Shown: positions 35,456 through 45,268, counted from the first letter of the stretch. The stretch: 64,000 nucleotides of DNA from Stieleria varia (GCF_038443385.1 NZ_CP151726.1:9238001-9302000), one strand, 5' to 3'. Notes: generated by a model from the sequence alone, not told the origin. Translations and numbers: made by a program.

Positions 35456-36716
35456 TTCGACTTGCCAAGCAGATAAGCCCATTCGCGTGGGGTACGTCGT
35501 CAAGCGTTATCCACGCTATTCAGAGACATTCATCGTCAACGAGATACTCGCTCATGAAGCAGTTGGGCTGCCGATCGAAATCTTTTCCGTTCGCCCGCCC
35601 GTCGACACGCACTTTCAAGACATCATCTCGCAGGTACGAGCTCCAGTGCACTACTTGCCAACGAACCTATCAAAGTCCAGCGACTTCTGGCAATTGATTG
35701 GCGACGCCTCGAAACGCCATTCGTTTCTCGCCTCTCGCTTATCAAAAGTGATAGGGCACAATCCGGCTGTCGTCACTGCGGCGATCGCCATGGCAGATCA
35801 AGCGACCAAGACAGGAATCACGCACTTCCACGCGCACTTTGCGACAAGTGCTGCGGACATCGCATGGCTGGCAAGTCAACTGACAGAAATCCCATTCACG
35901 TTGACGGCTCACGCGAAGGACATTTTCCATGAAGACGTCGATCACGCGGCTCTTGTACAGAAGCTTCAGGCAGCACACGCTACCATCACGGTCAGCGATT
36001 TCAACGTGGATTTTCTGCAGCAAAACTTTGGTGATGCGGCCGATCGAGTCGAACGAATCTACAACGGCTTGAATCTAAATCACTTTCCATTTTCCTCCCC
36101 ACGAAATCGAGAGCCAGTTGTCTTGGCTGTTGGACGTTTGGTCGAAAAGAAGGGATTTGATGTGCTGATCGACGCCTGTTCGATTCTTGCAGAACGCAAC
36201 GTTTCGTTCCGAACTTGCATCATCGGAGATGGCCCCTTGATGCCTGACCTCCGTCGACATGCCGAAACCTCGATGCCCGACAATCAGATCGAGTTTCTCG
36301 GCCCGCAGCGCCAAGAAGTCGTCAAAACGGCGTTGCGAGGCGCAGCCGTTTTCGCAGCACCGTGCGTCGAGGGATCCGACGGTAATCGCGACGGATTGCC
36401 CACGGTGTTGCTTGAATCCATGGCCATCGGGACACCCTGTGTTTCGACCCCCGTAACAGGGATTCCGGAAGCAATCATGAATGACGAGACTGGCTTGCTC
36501 GTTCCCCAACGTGATCCGACCAAGTTGGCCGACGCACTTCAACGATTACTTCGTGACGGAGAGCTTCGCGTGCGGCTTGCAGAAGCGGCTCGACAGCATA
36601 TTGAACGGAACTTTGATATCCATCGCAACACGGCGAAACAACGAAGGCTATTCGGGTCGTCAATACACGATTCGCCTCACGCCGCCGATAGGCTCGTCAG
36701 TGCGGGGGTGGCGTAA
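35448..36716 (+). CDS. Glycosyltransferase family 4 protein (TTG start)
   Basis: TTG at 35448 is preceded by GGAGG six bases upstream, which gives a far better initiation region than the longer frame starting at 35379. The 422-residue product has GT-B motifs: RVGYVVKRYPRYSETFIVNEI, HFHAHFATSAADIAWLA, FTLTAHAKDIF, VERIYNGLNLNHF, VLAVGRLVEKKGFDVLIDAC and CVEGSDGNRDGLPTVLLESMA with SGTP-like VSTPVTGIPEAI. The TEFVxNE start is frequent in polysaccharide GTs. It overlaps the previous gene by eight bases and the next by one (TAATG), so it is translated from the same message. Confidence 0.88.
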   Translation: MFDSTCQADKPIRVGYVVKRYPRYSETFIVNEILAHEAVGLPIEIFSVRPPVDTHFQDIISQVRAPVHYLPTNLSKSSDFWQLIGDASKRHSFLASRLSKVIGHNPAVVTAAIAMADQATKTGITHFHAHFATSAADIAWLASQLTEIPFTLTAHAKDIFHEDVDHAALVQKLQAAHATITVSDFNVDFLQQNFGDAADRVERIYNGLNLNHFPFSSPRNREPVVLAVGRLVEKKGFDVLIDACSILAERNVSFRTCIIGDGPLMPDLRRHAETSMPDNQIEFLGPQRQEVVKTALRGAAVFAAPCVEGSDGNRDGLPTVLLESMAIGTPCVSTPVTGIPEAIMNDETGLLVPQRDPTKLADALQRLLRDGELRVRLAEAARQHIERNFDIHRNTAKQRRLFGSSIHDSPHAADRLVSAGVA

Positions 36717-37945
36717 TGCGTATTGCCTATGTCTGCGCGGACCCTGGAGTCCCCGTCTTCGGTAGCAAAGGGTGCTCGATCCATGTCCAGGAGATGGTGC
36801 GAGCCATGCTTGCGCGAGGTAACGATGTGGAGCTATTCGTCGCACGCACCGGAGGAGAACCCCCGCCAGACTTGCGAAACTGCATCGTTCACGAGATGTC
36901 GATCCCACACTGCGAGAACACTCGTACCCGGGAGGTCGAACAAGTGCTATGGAATCAACGCGTTGCACGTGCGCTGGACAGTCGGCCCAAATTCGATTTC
37001 ATCTATGAGCGGTATGCCCTTTGGAGCGCTAACGCAATGCTGTGGGCAAAACGGAAGAACATTCCATCTGTACTGGAAGTCAACTCGCCACTGATCGATG
37101 AACAAGCCAACCATCGTGAGCTCGTCCAGTCTCACTTGGCGAGCGTCATGACGAGAGACGCGATGCGAAACGCTAGAACGACCTATGTCGTCTCCCATCA
37201 AATCGTCCCCTACTGTCGCAGATTCGTTTCTGAAAAGCGGTCGGTGCACGTGATCCCCAACGGAGTCAACACAGACCGATTCTCGCCCGGCTCGAAGGCA
37301 ACCGATCCGTTTCCTGGATTGACGATCGGGTTCATCGGCTCGCTCAAGCCCTGGCATGGTGTCGATGGACTCATCGAAGCATTCCTCAGAGTCTGCCGAT
37401 CCACTCGACTCGATCTGACGCATCCCGAACGACACGCTACGTGCAGGTTGTTGATTGTTGGAGACGGTCCTGAGTGTCAGGCAATAAAGGCTCGGGTGCT
37501 GGAGCACGCCGAACTCCGAGACAGTGTCAGGCTGATTGGCGCGGTTGATCCGCAGTCCGTTCCCGGATGGCTCAACTCGATGGACATCGCCGTGGCACCC
37601 TACCCAGACTTAGATGACTTCTATTTTTCACCGTTGAAAGTCTACGAATACATGGCGGCTGGCCGCGTCGTGCTCGGAAGTGCAACGGGCCAGATTGGTG
37701 AACTCATCGAACACGGCATCAATGGATGGCTGTATCCCGCCGGCGACATCGACTCAATGGCCCAAGCGTTAATCGATCTACGCCAAGATGTTTCACTTCG
37801 TGAGCGACTCGGTCGCGCCGCCCGTGAGACTGCGGAAGGTCACAGTTGGACGAAAGTTCTCGACCAAATTTTTGACGCCGTCACACGAGACCAATTCATC
37901 CCCGCCGACGACCATGGAGCACTGCGAGATGAACTTCAAGTCTGA
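36716..37945 (+). CDS. Glycosyltransferase family 4 protein
   Basis: The 409-residue protein starts with ATG overlapping the previous TAA (TAATG). The sequence MRIAYVCADPGVPVFGSKGCSIHVQEMVRAM is a typical GT4 N-terminus; key parts are VPVFGSKGCSIHVQE and FDFIYERYALW. The C-terminal nucleotide-sugar half has HVIPNGVNTDRFSPG, GFIGSLKPWHGVDGL, APYPDLDDFYFSPLKVYEYMAAG and VLGSATGQIGELI. The F-SPLK-YEYMA block is the conserved EX7E region. It probably adds the next sugar after the preceding enzyme and overlaps the ABC transporter start by 17 bases. Confidence 0.88.
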   Translation: MRIAYVCADPGVPVFGSKGCSIHVQEMVRAMLARGNDVELFVARTGGEPPPDLRNCIVHEMSIPHCENTRTREVEQVLWNQRVARALDSRPKFDFIYERYALWSANAMLWAKRKNIPSVLEVNSPLIDEQANHRELVQSHLASVMTRDAMRNARTTYVVSHQIVPYCRRFVSEKRSVHVIPNGVNTDRFSPGSKATDPFPGLTIGFIGSLKPWHGVDGLIEAFLRVCRSTRLDLTHPERHATCRLLIVGDGPECQAIKARVLEHAELRDSVRLIGAVDPQSVPGWLNSMDIAVAPYPDLDDFYFSPLKVYEYMAAGRVVLGSATGQIGELIEHGINGWLYPAGDIDSMAQALIDLRQDVSLRERLGRAARETAEGHSWTKVLDQIFDAVTRDQFIPADDHGALRDELQV

Positions 37946-39749
37946 TCAAGAGCCACGCTCCTGGCATCGTGCTGCACGGTTGCTTGCTCCTTATGTGCTC
38001 CCGTACCGCTGCCGAATCGGCTCCGCGATGGTATGCCTGCTGATCGCAGTCGCACTAAGAATCGTCGAGCCGCTACCGCTGCAATTCATACTTGATCGAG
38101 TATTGGCTGAACAACTCTCTGGAAACGCAGCGACCAACGAGCCAGATGCAATCGCAATTCTGACGGTTTGTGCGATCGCAGTCGTTCTCATTGCATGCGT
38201 GCGGGCAATTGTTGAATACTTGCGAGTGGTGACGTTTGCTTGGATCGGAAACCGAGTCGTGACTCAGCTTCGGCGAGATGTATTTCAACACCTTCAATCT
38301 CTTTCACTTTCATTTCACAATCGCGCCAGAAGCGGCGATCTGACGATTCGATTGGTGGGTGATTTAAACATGATTCGAGATGTCGCTGTAACTGCGCTGT
38401 TGCCGATGCTCGCGAGCGTATTGATACTCACCGGCATGTCCGCCGTGATGCTTTGGATGCACGTGTGGCTTGGGATGCTGGCAATTTCGGTGTTTCCTCT
38501 GTTCTGGCTATCTGCAACCAAGAGCAGCCGAAAAATCCATACAGCTGCCAAGCAGCAGCGTTCTCGTGAAGGGGCGTTGGCCGCCACTGCAAACGAGTCA
38601 CTTTCATCGGTGAAAGTGGTTCAGGCGCTTTCGCTAGAGCATCACTTTGCTGATAAGTTTGGCGCCCATAGCCAAAAGTCTATGCGTGAGGGGGTCAAGA
38701 CAAGCCGCCTGTCTGCGGCACTCGAACGCAAGGTCGATGTGATGATCGCTATCGCATCGGCGTTGGTGCTGTGGCAAGGTGCTCGATATGTCATGGCTGG
38801 GGAACTAACAATCGGCGGACTCGTTGTGTTCCTGGCCTATCTAAAACGCGGGTTCAAGCCTTTGCAGGACTTTGCGAAATACACGGGACGCCTCTCCAAG
38901 GCTTTGGCCGCCGCCGATCGTGTGCTTGAGATTCTCGAGACATCACCTGACGTCCGGGACAGCCCGAACGCAGTCGACGCGCCGGCATTCGAGGGGAAAA
39001 TCCAGTTTCGAAATGTCACATTCGGCTACCGAGCTGACACGCCCATTTTCAAGAACGTTTCATTCACGATCGCCCCCGGAGAAATCGTGGCCATTGTGGG
39101 GCCATCCGGTGTTGGAAAATCAACCCTTCTCAGTTTGATCTGTCGGCTCCATGATCCTGACGGGGGAACGATCCTGGTCGACGGACATGACATTCGTGAT
39201 TGGACGGTCACGTCACTACGACGCCAGCAAAGTATCGTGATGCAAGACAACGCGGTCTTTGCCACGACCGTCCGAGAAAACATAGCCATCGCTGACGCCG
39301 ATGCAACGGACGCCGAAGTGGAGGCTGCAGCACTCACGGCCAGTGCCCATGAATTCATCACTGCATTACCCGATGGGTACAACACGCTTCTTGGCGAACG
39401 AGGAGCGAACCTGTCTCGGGGACAGACGCAACGGCTTGCGATTGCCCGAGCGACAATTCAATCACCGCCAATCTTTTTGGTAGATGAACCCACGACTGGA
39501 CTCGATGAACAGAACGAACGAATGGTCGTGGAAGGCATTCTCCGCGCGAGCGAGGGCCGCACCACACTGATCGTCACGCATCAAATGGAGATTGCGACCC
39601 ACGCTGACAAGGTTTTTGTCTTGCATCAAGGCGAAATCATTGAGATCGGATCTCACGATGAACTCATGGGAAAAGAAGGTGTTTACGCGACGATGTATCG
39701 GAACCAACAACAAGGGAGGTCGAAGCTTGAATATGCTCTCCAGCAGTAA
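37929..39749 (+). CDS. ABC exporter, fused membrane and ATPase domains
   Basis: The 606-residue protein starts at 37929, eight bases after GGAG; the ATG at 37914 has no ribosome-binding site. It contains a six-helix type-I exporter domain (about 20-320) and an ATPase domain with Walker A GPSGVGKST at 391-399, the Q-loop QDNAVFATTVRENIA, signature LSRGQTQR near 495, and Walker B FLVDEPTTGLD. This single-polypeptide, homodimeric MsbA-like architecture exports lipids, lipid-linked glycans or peptides. Position between glycosyltransferases and a phosphotransferase suggests flipping of the glycoconjugate built by the neighbours. It overlaps the next gene by about 20 bases. Confidence 0.92.
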   Translation: MNFKSDQEPRSWHRAARLLAPYVLPYRCRIGSAMVCLLIAVALRIVEPLPLQFILDRVLAEQLSGNAATNEPDAIAILTVCAIAVVLIACVRAIVEYLRVVTFAWIGNRVVTQLRRDVFQHLQSLSLSFHNRARSGDLTIRLVGDLNMIRDVAVTALLPMLASVLILTGMSAVMLWMHVWLGMLAISVFPLFWLSATKSSRKIHTAAKQQRSREGALAATANESLSSVKVVQALSLEHHFADKFGAHSQKSMREGVKTSRLSAALERKVDVMIAIASALVLWQGARYVMAGELTIGGLVVFLAYLKRGFKPLQDFAKYTGRLSKALAAADRVLEILETSPDVRDSPNAVDAPAFEGKIQFRNVTFGYRADTPIFKNVSFTIAPGEIVAIVGPSGVGKSTLLSLICRLHDPDGGTILVDGHDIRDWTVTSLRRQQSIVMQDNAVFATTVRENIAIADADATDAEVEAAALTASAHEFITALPDGYNTLLGERGANLSRGQTQRLAIARATIQSPPIFLVDEPTTGLDEQNERMVVEGILRASEGRTTLIVTHQMEIATHADKVFVLHQGEIIEIGSHDELMGKEGVYATMYRNQQQGRSKLEYALQQ

Positions 39750-42150
39750 CGATCAGCTCGTCAGCCGCGAACCGGCGTTGCCAGGGCTGGCGATACTGCT
39801 CAATGCAGAACGTTTCGCACGTCTGTGGGCCATCGAACAATCGTTGCCACAGCGACCTGCTGCGACGATGCAGTATGTACGTTACAAACCAGGCCGACGT
39901 TGCATTGCTGTGTACTTGATGAGTACAGACTCGACTGAGTATCAAGTCGTTGTAACAGCATTCAATCGGGATGGTTGGCACAAACACATTCATACGTTTG
40001 ATGGTACAACTTGCGACACAAACCCACATCGCGATACCGACCTGACTGACGCATGGATCTCGGTGGCAACGTTTCCGAGGGACCGCAAAATCCGGTTGCT
40101 GGAAGCATTTCGTCACCCAGACGAAACAAGAAACTTTGTTCGGAGTTTCGTGAACAAGCAAATTGACGACGATCACTTTCGTGTTCAGTGTGTGGCTTAC
40201 AAGCCAGGGCGAAGGGCGGTGTTCGACGTGCAGACCTCATCGGATCATCGGTACGCTGTGAAAGTCATCGAATCCTCGGAGTTCGAGCAAGCCAGACGAC
40301 CTGCTGAAGCGTGGGAGCACATCCGCTGGCAGCTCAGCGACCGTCGCGTCGAATTGCCCGAGCTGATCCGAGCTGACCAGAAACGACGGATACTCGTGAG
40401 TCGTTGGCTGAAAGGACGCAACCTGGCGGAACAAATGTCGTCGGTCTTGCAATCGGAGTCCGATCCTTACTTTCGTGTTGGAACGGCGCTTGGGGAACTA
40501 CACCGTAGTGAACCAGCAGGACTTATCAAATCTCGCGATACCGTGTTGAATAGCCCTTATTCCCGTTTGGCGTCTGACGTCGCGACATTAGTTCCGAGTC
40601 TGAGCAAGAATGCACGATTTTTTGCGAACGAGATCGAGAAGCGAATTGCCGTACATTCGCATCTCCAAACGCCCATTCATGGCGATTTCTACGCCAAGCA
40701 AATCTGCGTCGACGACCACTCCATCGGAATACTCGACTTTGACCAGTCCCGATACGGAAGTCCCCTGCAAGATGTCGGGAACTTTATCGCCAAAGTCATC
40801 TGGAACTCGTATCGCGGCGATTTTACGGCGGATCAGGTTGCGGAAATCGAAGATGCCTTTCGGCAAGGCTATATCAGCAGGTGCGGAGATTTGGATGAAG
40901 CAGCAGTTGAACTCCAAGTTGCCGCCGGTCTCTTTAAGTGCATGACCCATCCGTTTCGCTCCGGCATGGACAATTGGCACGATCACATTGCCAACATTCT
41001 GGAACTGGTGTCGGAGCGATTCGAGCGACACCGGACTGACGATCGCCTTACCCCGCGAGACAGTACGAATGCAAAACGCCCATCGACGGCGCTCAATAAG
41101 AGTCCTGCTCCGTCAATGTTCAAACAACAACTACTTCGCGATGTGCCGACAACGTGGATGGCCAACGCGTTGATCTGTGAACGGGCCAGAGAAAGAATAC
41201 TGCGATGTTGTCCAGAGTTCTCAGGACTAGACGAGCGTCTCGTGGTCGACCACATCGAACCCGTTCAAGTCAAGGCTGGACGCCGATGCTTGATACGATA
41301 TGACCTACGTGTTGCCCAATCACAGTCGCCGGATCAGAAAATCTCGATTCTGGGCAAACTTCGTTTCAAGGGAGTCGATCGGCATGGATACTCAGTTCAA
41401 CAGCAACTGCATAAACAGGGATTCAATGAGCTAAACCCAAACGGGGTCTCAGTTCCTCGAACGCTTGGGATCGATCCAGAAACTCGAATTTGGTATCAGG
41501 CTTGCGTACCGGGACGCTCGCTGGAACAGCTCGTCGCCAGCCAGGAAGAAACAATCCAGCCGGAAGCGTCAAAACGCATTGCCGAGGCTCTGGCAACACT
41601 TCATTGCGAATCAATGATTCGCCGGTGTCGGGCATGGACGATTGATGATGAAGTGCAGTCACTCACACAGCGATTGCAGAGTGTTGCATGCAAGCATCCT
41701 GGTCACAAAGCCGCAATCGGCAAGTTGATCGACCTCGCAAATCGCCTTTCCAGATGGCTCGTCAAAGAACCGTCCGTTGTGATTCACCGAGACTTTCATC
41801 CGTCTCAGATACTGCTGACTGACGAGAAACTCTATTTGCTCGATTTCGATCTTTGCAGTTACGGTCCTGCGGCCTTGGATGCTGGAAACTTTCTCGCACA
41901 TCTGTGGGAGCTATCTATCCGGTGCTCCCAGCAATCGAGCATCTGGATGAACGAAGCGACGAAGTTTTTAGAGAGTTACCAACAGACGCTCTCCCCGGGT
42001 GAGCCAATCCCATGCAATCTGAATGCTTGGTCGTGGCTAGCGTTTGTCCGCCATGTCTGGATCAGCACACAAATCTCGGATCGAGCAGCGACGACGGGAG
42101 CCGTTATCGAGAAGGCACTCGAGATGGTGGACGACCTGTCATCGAGCTGA
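39727..42150 (+). CDS. Double-module APH-like phosphotransferase
   Basis: TTG at 39727 stands seven bases after GGAGG. The ATG at 39733 is possible but too far. The 807-residue protein carries two aminoglycoside/choline-kinase-like catalytic lobes: HGDFYAKQ at 318 with ILDFDQSRYG, and HRDFHPSQ at 687 with LLDFDLCSYGPAALDAGNF. Three N-lobe-like motifs are visible, YKPGRR at 53-58, YKPGRR at 158-163 and KAGRR near 516. In both lobes the family Asn of HxDxxxxN is Gln, so metal binding may differ or activity be altered. The likely substrate is a sugar or lipid-linked sugar made by the upstream enzymes. The terminal gene of the operon. Confidence 0.8.
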   Translation: MNMLSSSNDQLVSREPALPGLAILLNAERFARLWAIEQSLPQRPAATMQYVRYKPGRRCIAVYLMSTDSTEYQVVVTAFNRDGWHKHIHTFDGTTCDTNPHRDTDLTDAWISVATFPRDRKIRLLEAFRHPDETRNFVRSFVNKQIDDDHFRVQCVAYKPGRRAVFDVQTSSDHRYAVKVIESSEFEQARRPAEAWEHIRWQLSDRRVELPELIRADQKRRILVSRWLKGRNLAEQMSSVLQSESDPYFRVGTALGELHRSEPAGLIKSRDTVLNSPYSRLASDVATLVPSLSKNARFFANEIEKRIAVHSHLQTPIHGDFYAKQICVDDHSIGILDFDQSRYGSPLQDVGNFIAKVIWNSYRGDFTADQVAEIEDAFRQGYISRCGDLDEAAVELQVAAGLFKCMTHPFRSGMDNWHDHIANILELVSERFERHRTDDRLTPRDSTNAKRPSTALNKSPAPSMFKQQLLRDVPTTWMANALICERARERILRCCPEFSGLDERLVVDHIEPVQVKAGRRCLIRYDLRVAQSQSPDQKISILGKLRFKGVDRHGYSVQQQLHKQGFNELNPNGVSVPRTLGIDPETRIWYQACVPGRSLEQLVASQEETIQPEASKRIAEALATLHCESMIRRCRAWTIDDEVQSLTQRLQSVACKHPGHKAAIGKLIDLANRLSRWLVKEPSVVIHRDFHPSQILLTDEKLYLLDFDLCSYGPAALDAGNFLAHLWELSIRCSQQSSIWMNEATKFLESYQQTLSPGEPIPCNLNAWSWLAFVRHVWISTQISDRAATTGAVIEKALEMVDDLSSS

Positions 42151-42334
42151 AACACGGGTCGTTGTCCAACGCGAGATTACTTTTGCAAAACATCTGGATC
42201 AGACACCGTGACGGATGCATTCGCAATTGATTTCGAGCGTCCAAAAGGGGCTTGTTGTGAAAGATGCACCCGCCCAGGAGTTGTCCATCTTTGTCTTGCG
42301 GAAACATTGCCTCGCTCGACTTTACTGGAAAGCG
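42151..42334. other. Intergenic region between convergent genes
   Basis: Here the plus-strand phosphotransferase gene and the minus-strand aldolase gene end towards each other. No gene, tRNA or convincing terminator was recognised. Confidence 0.5.
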
Positions 42335-43150
42335 TCAAATCGCGTCAGGAGAACTCGGGGCGTTGGGCATGGTTTCCAGTCCGATGGATCGTTTGATTTC
42401 GTCGAGTTCTGCTTGCAGGTATTTCTTGAACAGAGAGATGTCAGCGCTGTGGATCAACATGTTTGCGCCGAGGTTGAGCAGCTGCACTTGCTGTGCAACG
42501 TCTCCCCAGAAATGGATGCCCGCGCCCACACCCGCAGCACGCGCTTTGGAAAAGATCGTTTGACATGCGTCAAGGAACTCTGGATGGTCATAGTGCTCCG
42601 GCAGACCAAGACTGCAAGACAGGTCGTGAGGTCCGATGAGCACGCCGTCCAAGCCAGGCACGGCCAAAATATCATCCAGGGCAGACATCGCAGGCGTGCT
42701 CTCGATATTGACGATCAGCAACCGCTCGTTCGCACCTGTCTCCATATAGGTTTCGAGCTCCGGTTCCGATTTGTCACCGTCGAGCAATTGTTGAAGGCGA
42801 TGCCCCTTGATCGGTCGCATCTTCACGGCACCTCGCAAGGCCTGCACCTGAGATGCTGTTTCGATGTAGGGTGCTACAATGCCCGCCGCGCCGCCATCCA
42901 ATACCATTGTGGCGGCGTAGGGGTCGGGCGACGCAATTCGCACCAGTGGCGGCAGACCGATAGCGGAGTAGGTTTGGCACATCCAGCTCAACTGCGCTCT
43001 GTCCAGCGCAATGTGTTCGGTGTCGATAAAGACGAAGTCGAGACCACAGCCGCGAACCGTCTCAGGCCAACGCGGCGACGGTGAGACGATCAGTGTTCCG
43101 AAGCTCACGTCTCCGTCGCGCAGACGTTTGCGTAGTTCGATAGGTGTCAT
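42335..43150 (-). CDS. HpcH/HpaI-family aldolase
   Basis: The ATG at 43150 with AAGGA about seven bases upstream gives 271 residues. The frame continues to 43264 but without family similarity. The TIM-barrel enzyme shows FVFIDTEHIALDRAQL, LVRIASPDPYAATMVLDGGAAGIVAPYIET, INIESTPAMSALDDILAVPGLDGVLIGPHDLS (key parts ESTPAM and GVLIGPHDLS) and WGDVAQQVQLLNLGANMLI. The Glu and Asp of ESTPAM / IGPHDLS are the divalent-metal ligands. The family cleaves 2-keto-3-deoxy acids such as 4-hydroxy-2-oxoheptanedioate or 2-keto-3-deoxyrhamnonate, giving pyruvate and an aldehyde. It probably serves breakdown of sugar acids from polysaccharides. No adjacent pathway gene is on the same strand. Confidence 0.88.
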   Translation of the reverse strand: MTPIELRKRLRDGDVSFGTLIVSPSPRWPETVRGCGLDFVFIDTEHIALDRAQLSWMCQTYSAIGLPPLVRIASPDPYAATMVLDGGAAGIVAPYIETASQVQALRGAVKMRPIKGHRLQQLLDGDKSEPELETYMETGANERLLIVNIESTPAMSALDDILAVPGLDGVLIGPHDLSCSLGLPEHYDHPEFLDACQTIFSKARAAGVGAGIHFWGDVAQQVQLLNLGANMLIHSADISLFKKYLQAELDEIKRSIGLETMPNAPSSPDAI

Positions 43151-43595
43151 GGCTTTTCCTTGAGAGTTCTTCGCTGAAGGATTCATCATACTCATCCTCG
43201 CCGCGATCAGCCCCTGCATTGAGTCTTGGAGAGCGAGACAAAGCGGCATCTCTCTCCAATGCAAGGACAGTCACCCTGGCTTTCAACATTGCTGAGCGTC
43301 CCCATCCGTTGCGAACCAAGGGTCCGACGAAGCAATCTCAGTCGATGCATTTCGGCAAGACATTCGCCGGAAAACCAATGAAAACGATGCCCTCAGATGA
43401 AGCGGGGAAATTTTGTTCTTGAATGCACTGGTACGGTTGAAAACTTTGTAGACTTAATCGTGGATTAGAGCGTTAGGATGGCTGGATTTCGGGGTTCGTA
43501 AAAACGGCGTTCCAGTATCCAAGTCATTGCATTTGTGCCTAGCCGCGGCGTCCTGGCAAATCGATTTCTCGCAACAACCAACGAAAGTCCTCGTC
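43151..43595. promoter_or_regulatory. 445-bp divergent intergenic region
   Basis: This region separates the minus-strand aldolase gene from the plus-strand DUF1559 gene and must contain both promoters. No small gene was supported. I could not identify a clear promoter. Confidence 0.5.
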
Positions 43596-44822
43596 ATGTT
43601 AAAAAATCGGAAGGGTTTCACGCTTGTGGAACTGTTGGTCGTGATTGCGATCATTGGAATCTTGGTCGGTCTGTTGTTGCCTGCTGTCCAAGCCGCACGT
43701 GAGGCGGCCCGTCGAATGAGTTGCAGCAACAATTTCAAGCAAATCGGTTTGGCAATTCAGAATTACCATTCGACGTACAAGCGGCTGCCCAGACATCAAG
43801 GCGGAACGTTCGAGTTCATTGCCGGAGGAGCCCGCACGCCAGGTCCGACACCGGCGAGCGCGGGCGGCAGCAATCGAAACGAGTTGAGTGCTCTGGTGGG
43901 GATGCTTCCCTTTTTCGAACAGCAAGGACTTTGGGAATCCATCAGCAATCCCTTTGAAGTCAGGATCGGCACCAATTCGGGTACCTACTTTGCAGCCATG
44001 GGTCCAGACGCAAACATGATCCTCAGCGACCATGCACTCAACCAATACGATCCTTGGATGACAGAGATTCCTACCCTGCGATGTCCCAGCGATCCCGGCA
44101 CCGGCCTTCCCGCATCGGGACGAACGAATTATGCCGTCTGTCTCGGTGACGCCGTCAGGCAAACGCACGCGGGGCCTGAGAATCGGGGCGGGGTTGTCAA
44201 CGCTGCGAGTGCAGAGAGAACCCAGGTCTCGTGTCGTGGCGTCTTCGTAGCGCGAAAAACGATGAGGTTCCGCGACATCCTCGATGGGCTGTCCAACACC
44301 ATTGCAATGGGCGAAATCAACACGGATCTCGGGGACCGTAATATCACCACATTCATTGCCGAGGGCGGTAACCTGCGTACCAACCCCAACCGCAGTGTCA
44401 ACATGATCGACCCGCAGCGACCACGATACTGGGCGCCCGGAACTCCTGAAGCATCTGCCCGAGCCGATAACCGGCGCGGCTATAAATGGGCGTCGGGTCG
44501 TGCCGCCTACACCGCATTTCAGACGATCTTGCCTCCGAATCGTCAATGCAGCTCACATGCTGGCGGTGACTTGGCTGCCGAAGGTGTTTACACCGCGTCG
44601 AGTCGACATCAGGGCGGTGCCCATGTCCTGTTCACGGATGGCGCTGTGATCTTTATGACCGACTCGATCGAGGCAGGTGACAGCACTCACGCAACGGTTC
44701 GGCCTGCCGGAACATCAGCCGAACCGACGTTGCCAACTGTCCCGGGTGCCAAAAGTCCGTTCGGGTTATGGGGTGCCTTGGGCACACGCGCCAACAAAGA
44801 AGTGATCGACGAAACCTTTTAG
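43596..44822 (+). CDS. DUF1559 prepilin-like protein
   Basis: The ATG at 43596 gives 408 residues beginning MLKNRKGFTLVELLVVIAIIG, with the canonical prepilin cleavage site G^F. The DUF1559 core is complete: QAAREAARRMSCSNNFKQIG, NYHSTYKRLPRHQGG, LRCPSDPG, RDILDGLSNTIAMGE, CSSHAGGD, and SRHQGGAHVLFTDGAVIFM near the C-terminus. The upstream TTG extension is ignored. A small lipoprotein gene follows after 82 bases, a pairing often seen for this family. Export by a type II/IV pilin-like machinery and assembly at the surface are plausible but unproven. Confidence 0.9.
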   Translation: MLKNRKGFTLVELLVVIAIIGILVGLLLPAVQAAREAARRMSCSNNFKQIGLAIQNYHSTYKRLPRHQGGTFEFIAGGARTPGPTPASAGGSNRNELSALVGMLPFFEQQGLWESISNPFEVRIGTNSGTYFAAMGPDANMILSDHALNQYDPWMTEIPTLRCPSDPGTGLPASGRTNYAVCLGDAVRQTHAGPENRGGVVNAASAERTQVSCRGVFVARKTMRFRDILDGLSNTIAMGEINTDLGDRNITTFIAEGGNLRTNPNRSVNMIDPQRPRYWAPGTPEASARADNRRGYKWASGRAAYTAFQTILPPNRQCSSHAGGDLAAEGVYTASSRHQGGAHVLFTDGAVIFMTDSIEAGDSTHATVRPAGTSAEPTLPTVPGAKSPFGLWGALGTRANKEVIDETF

Positions 44823-44904
44823 CATGCCCCGTCTATTAATGCCCGATCCGTTGACGACATGACGTTGCCCGCGGATGCCGCTTCACTCCCACTCCCCCTT
44901 TTTC

Positions 44905-45111
44905 ATGAGTAGCAATGTGACTCAACTTCGATTTGCCTTTTCTGTTTGTAGCTTTGTCATCGTCTTTGGTTGCTTGTTTCCCGGATGCGGAGGCTCAACC
45001 GATCCGGTGGCTCCTGCCGACGGAGAAGTGGCTGCTTTTCTGGAGGACAATCCAGAACTGGCCTTGCCTGAGCAAGGGGAGGACATCGATCCAGCTGATA
45101 TTGTCGACTAA
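44905..45111 (+). CDS. Small acidic lipoprotein next to DUF1559
   Basis: The ATG at 44905 gives 68 residues with a hydrophobic leader and lipobox LFPGC, Cys28 being the lipidation site. The mature part is about 40 residues, Pro/Glu/Asp-rich and ends in DIDPADIVD, so it is strongly acidic and probably unstructured. Such short lipoproteins commonly accompany DUF1559 genes in planctomycetes. No function is known. Located between the DUF1559 gene and the sulfatase gene, in the same direction. Confidence 0.65.
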   Translation: MSSNVTQLRFAFSVCSFVIVFGCLFPGCGGSTDPVAPADGEVAAFLEDNPELALPEQGEDIDPADIVD

Positions 45112-45268
45112 TTCATGACGATCCGCTCGGGGTTACGACAAACGGATGCGTCTCCCTGATTTACTGCGTCTTCACCAGCACGAAACGCCAGCGAGTGTGC
45201 GAATTTCACTCGATTGCGTTTCGTGTTGGCATTCTCTCACAAGTTATCCGCGTGAATTCTGCATCAAC

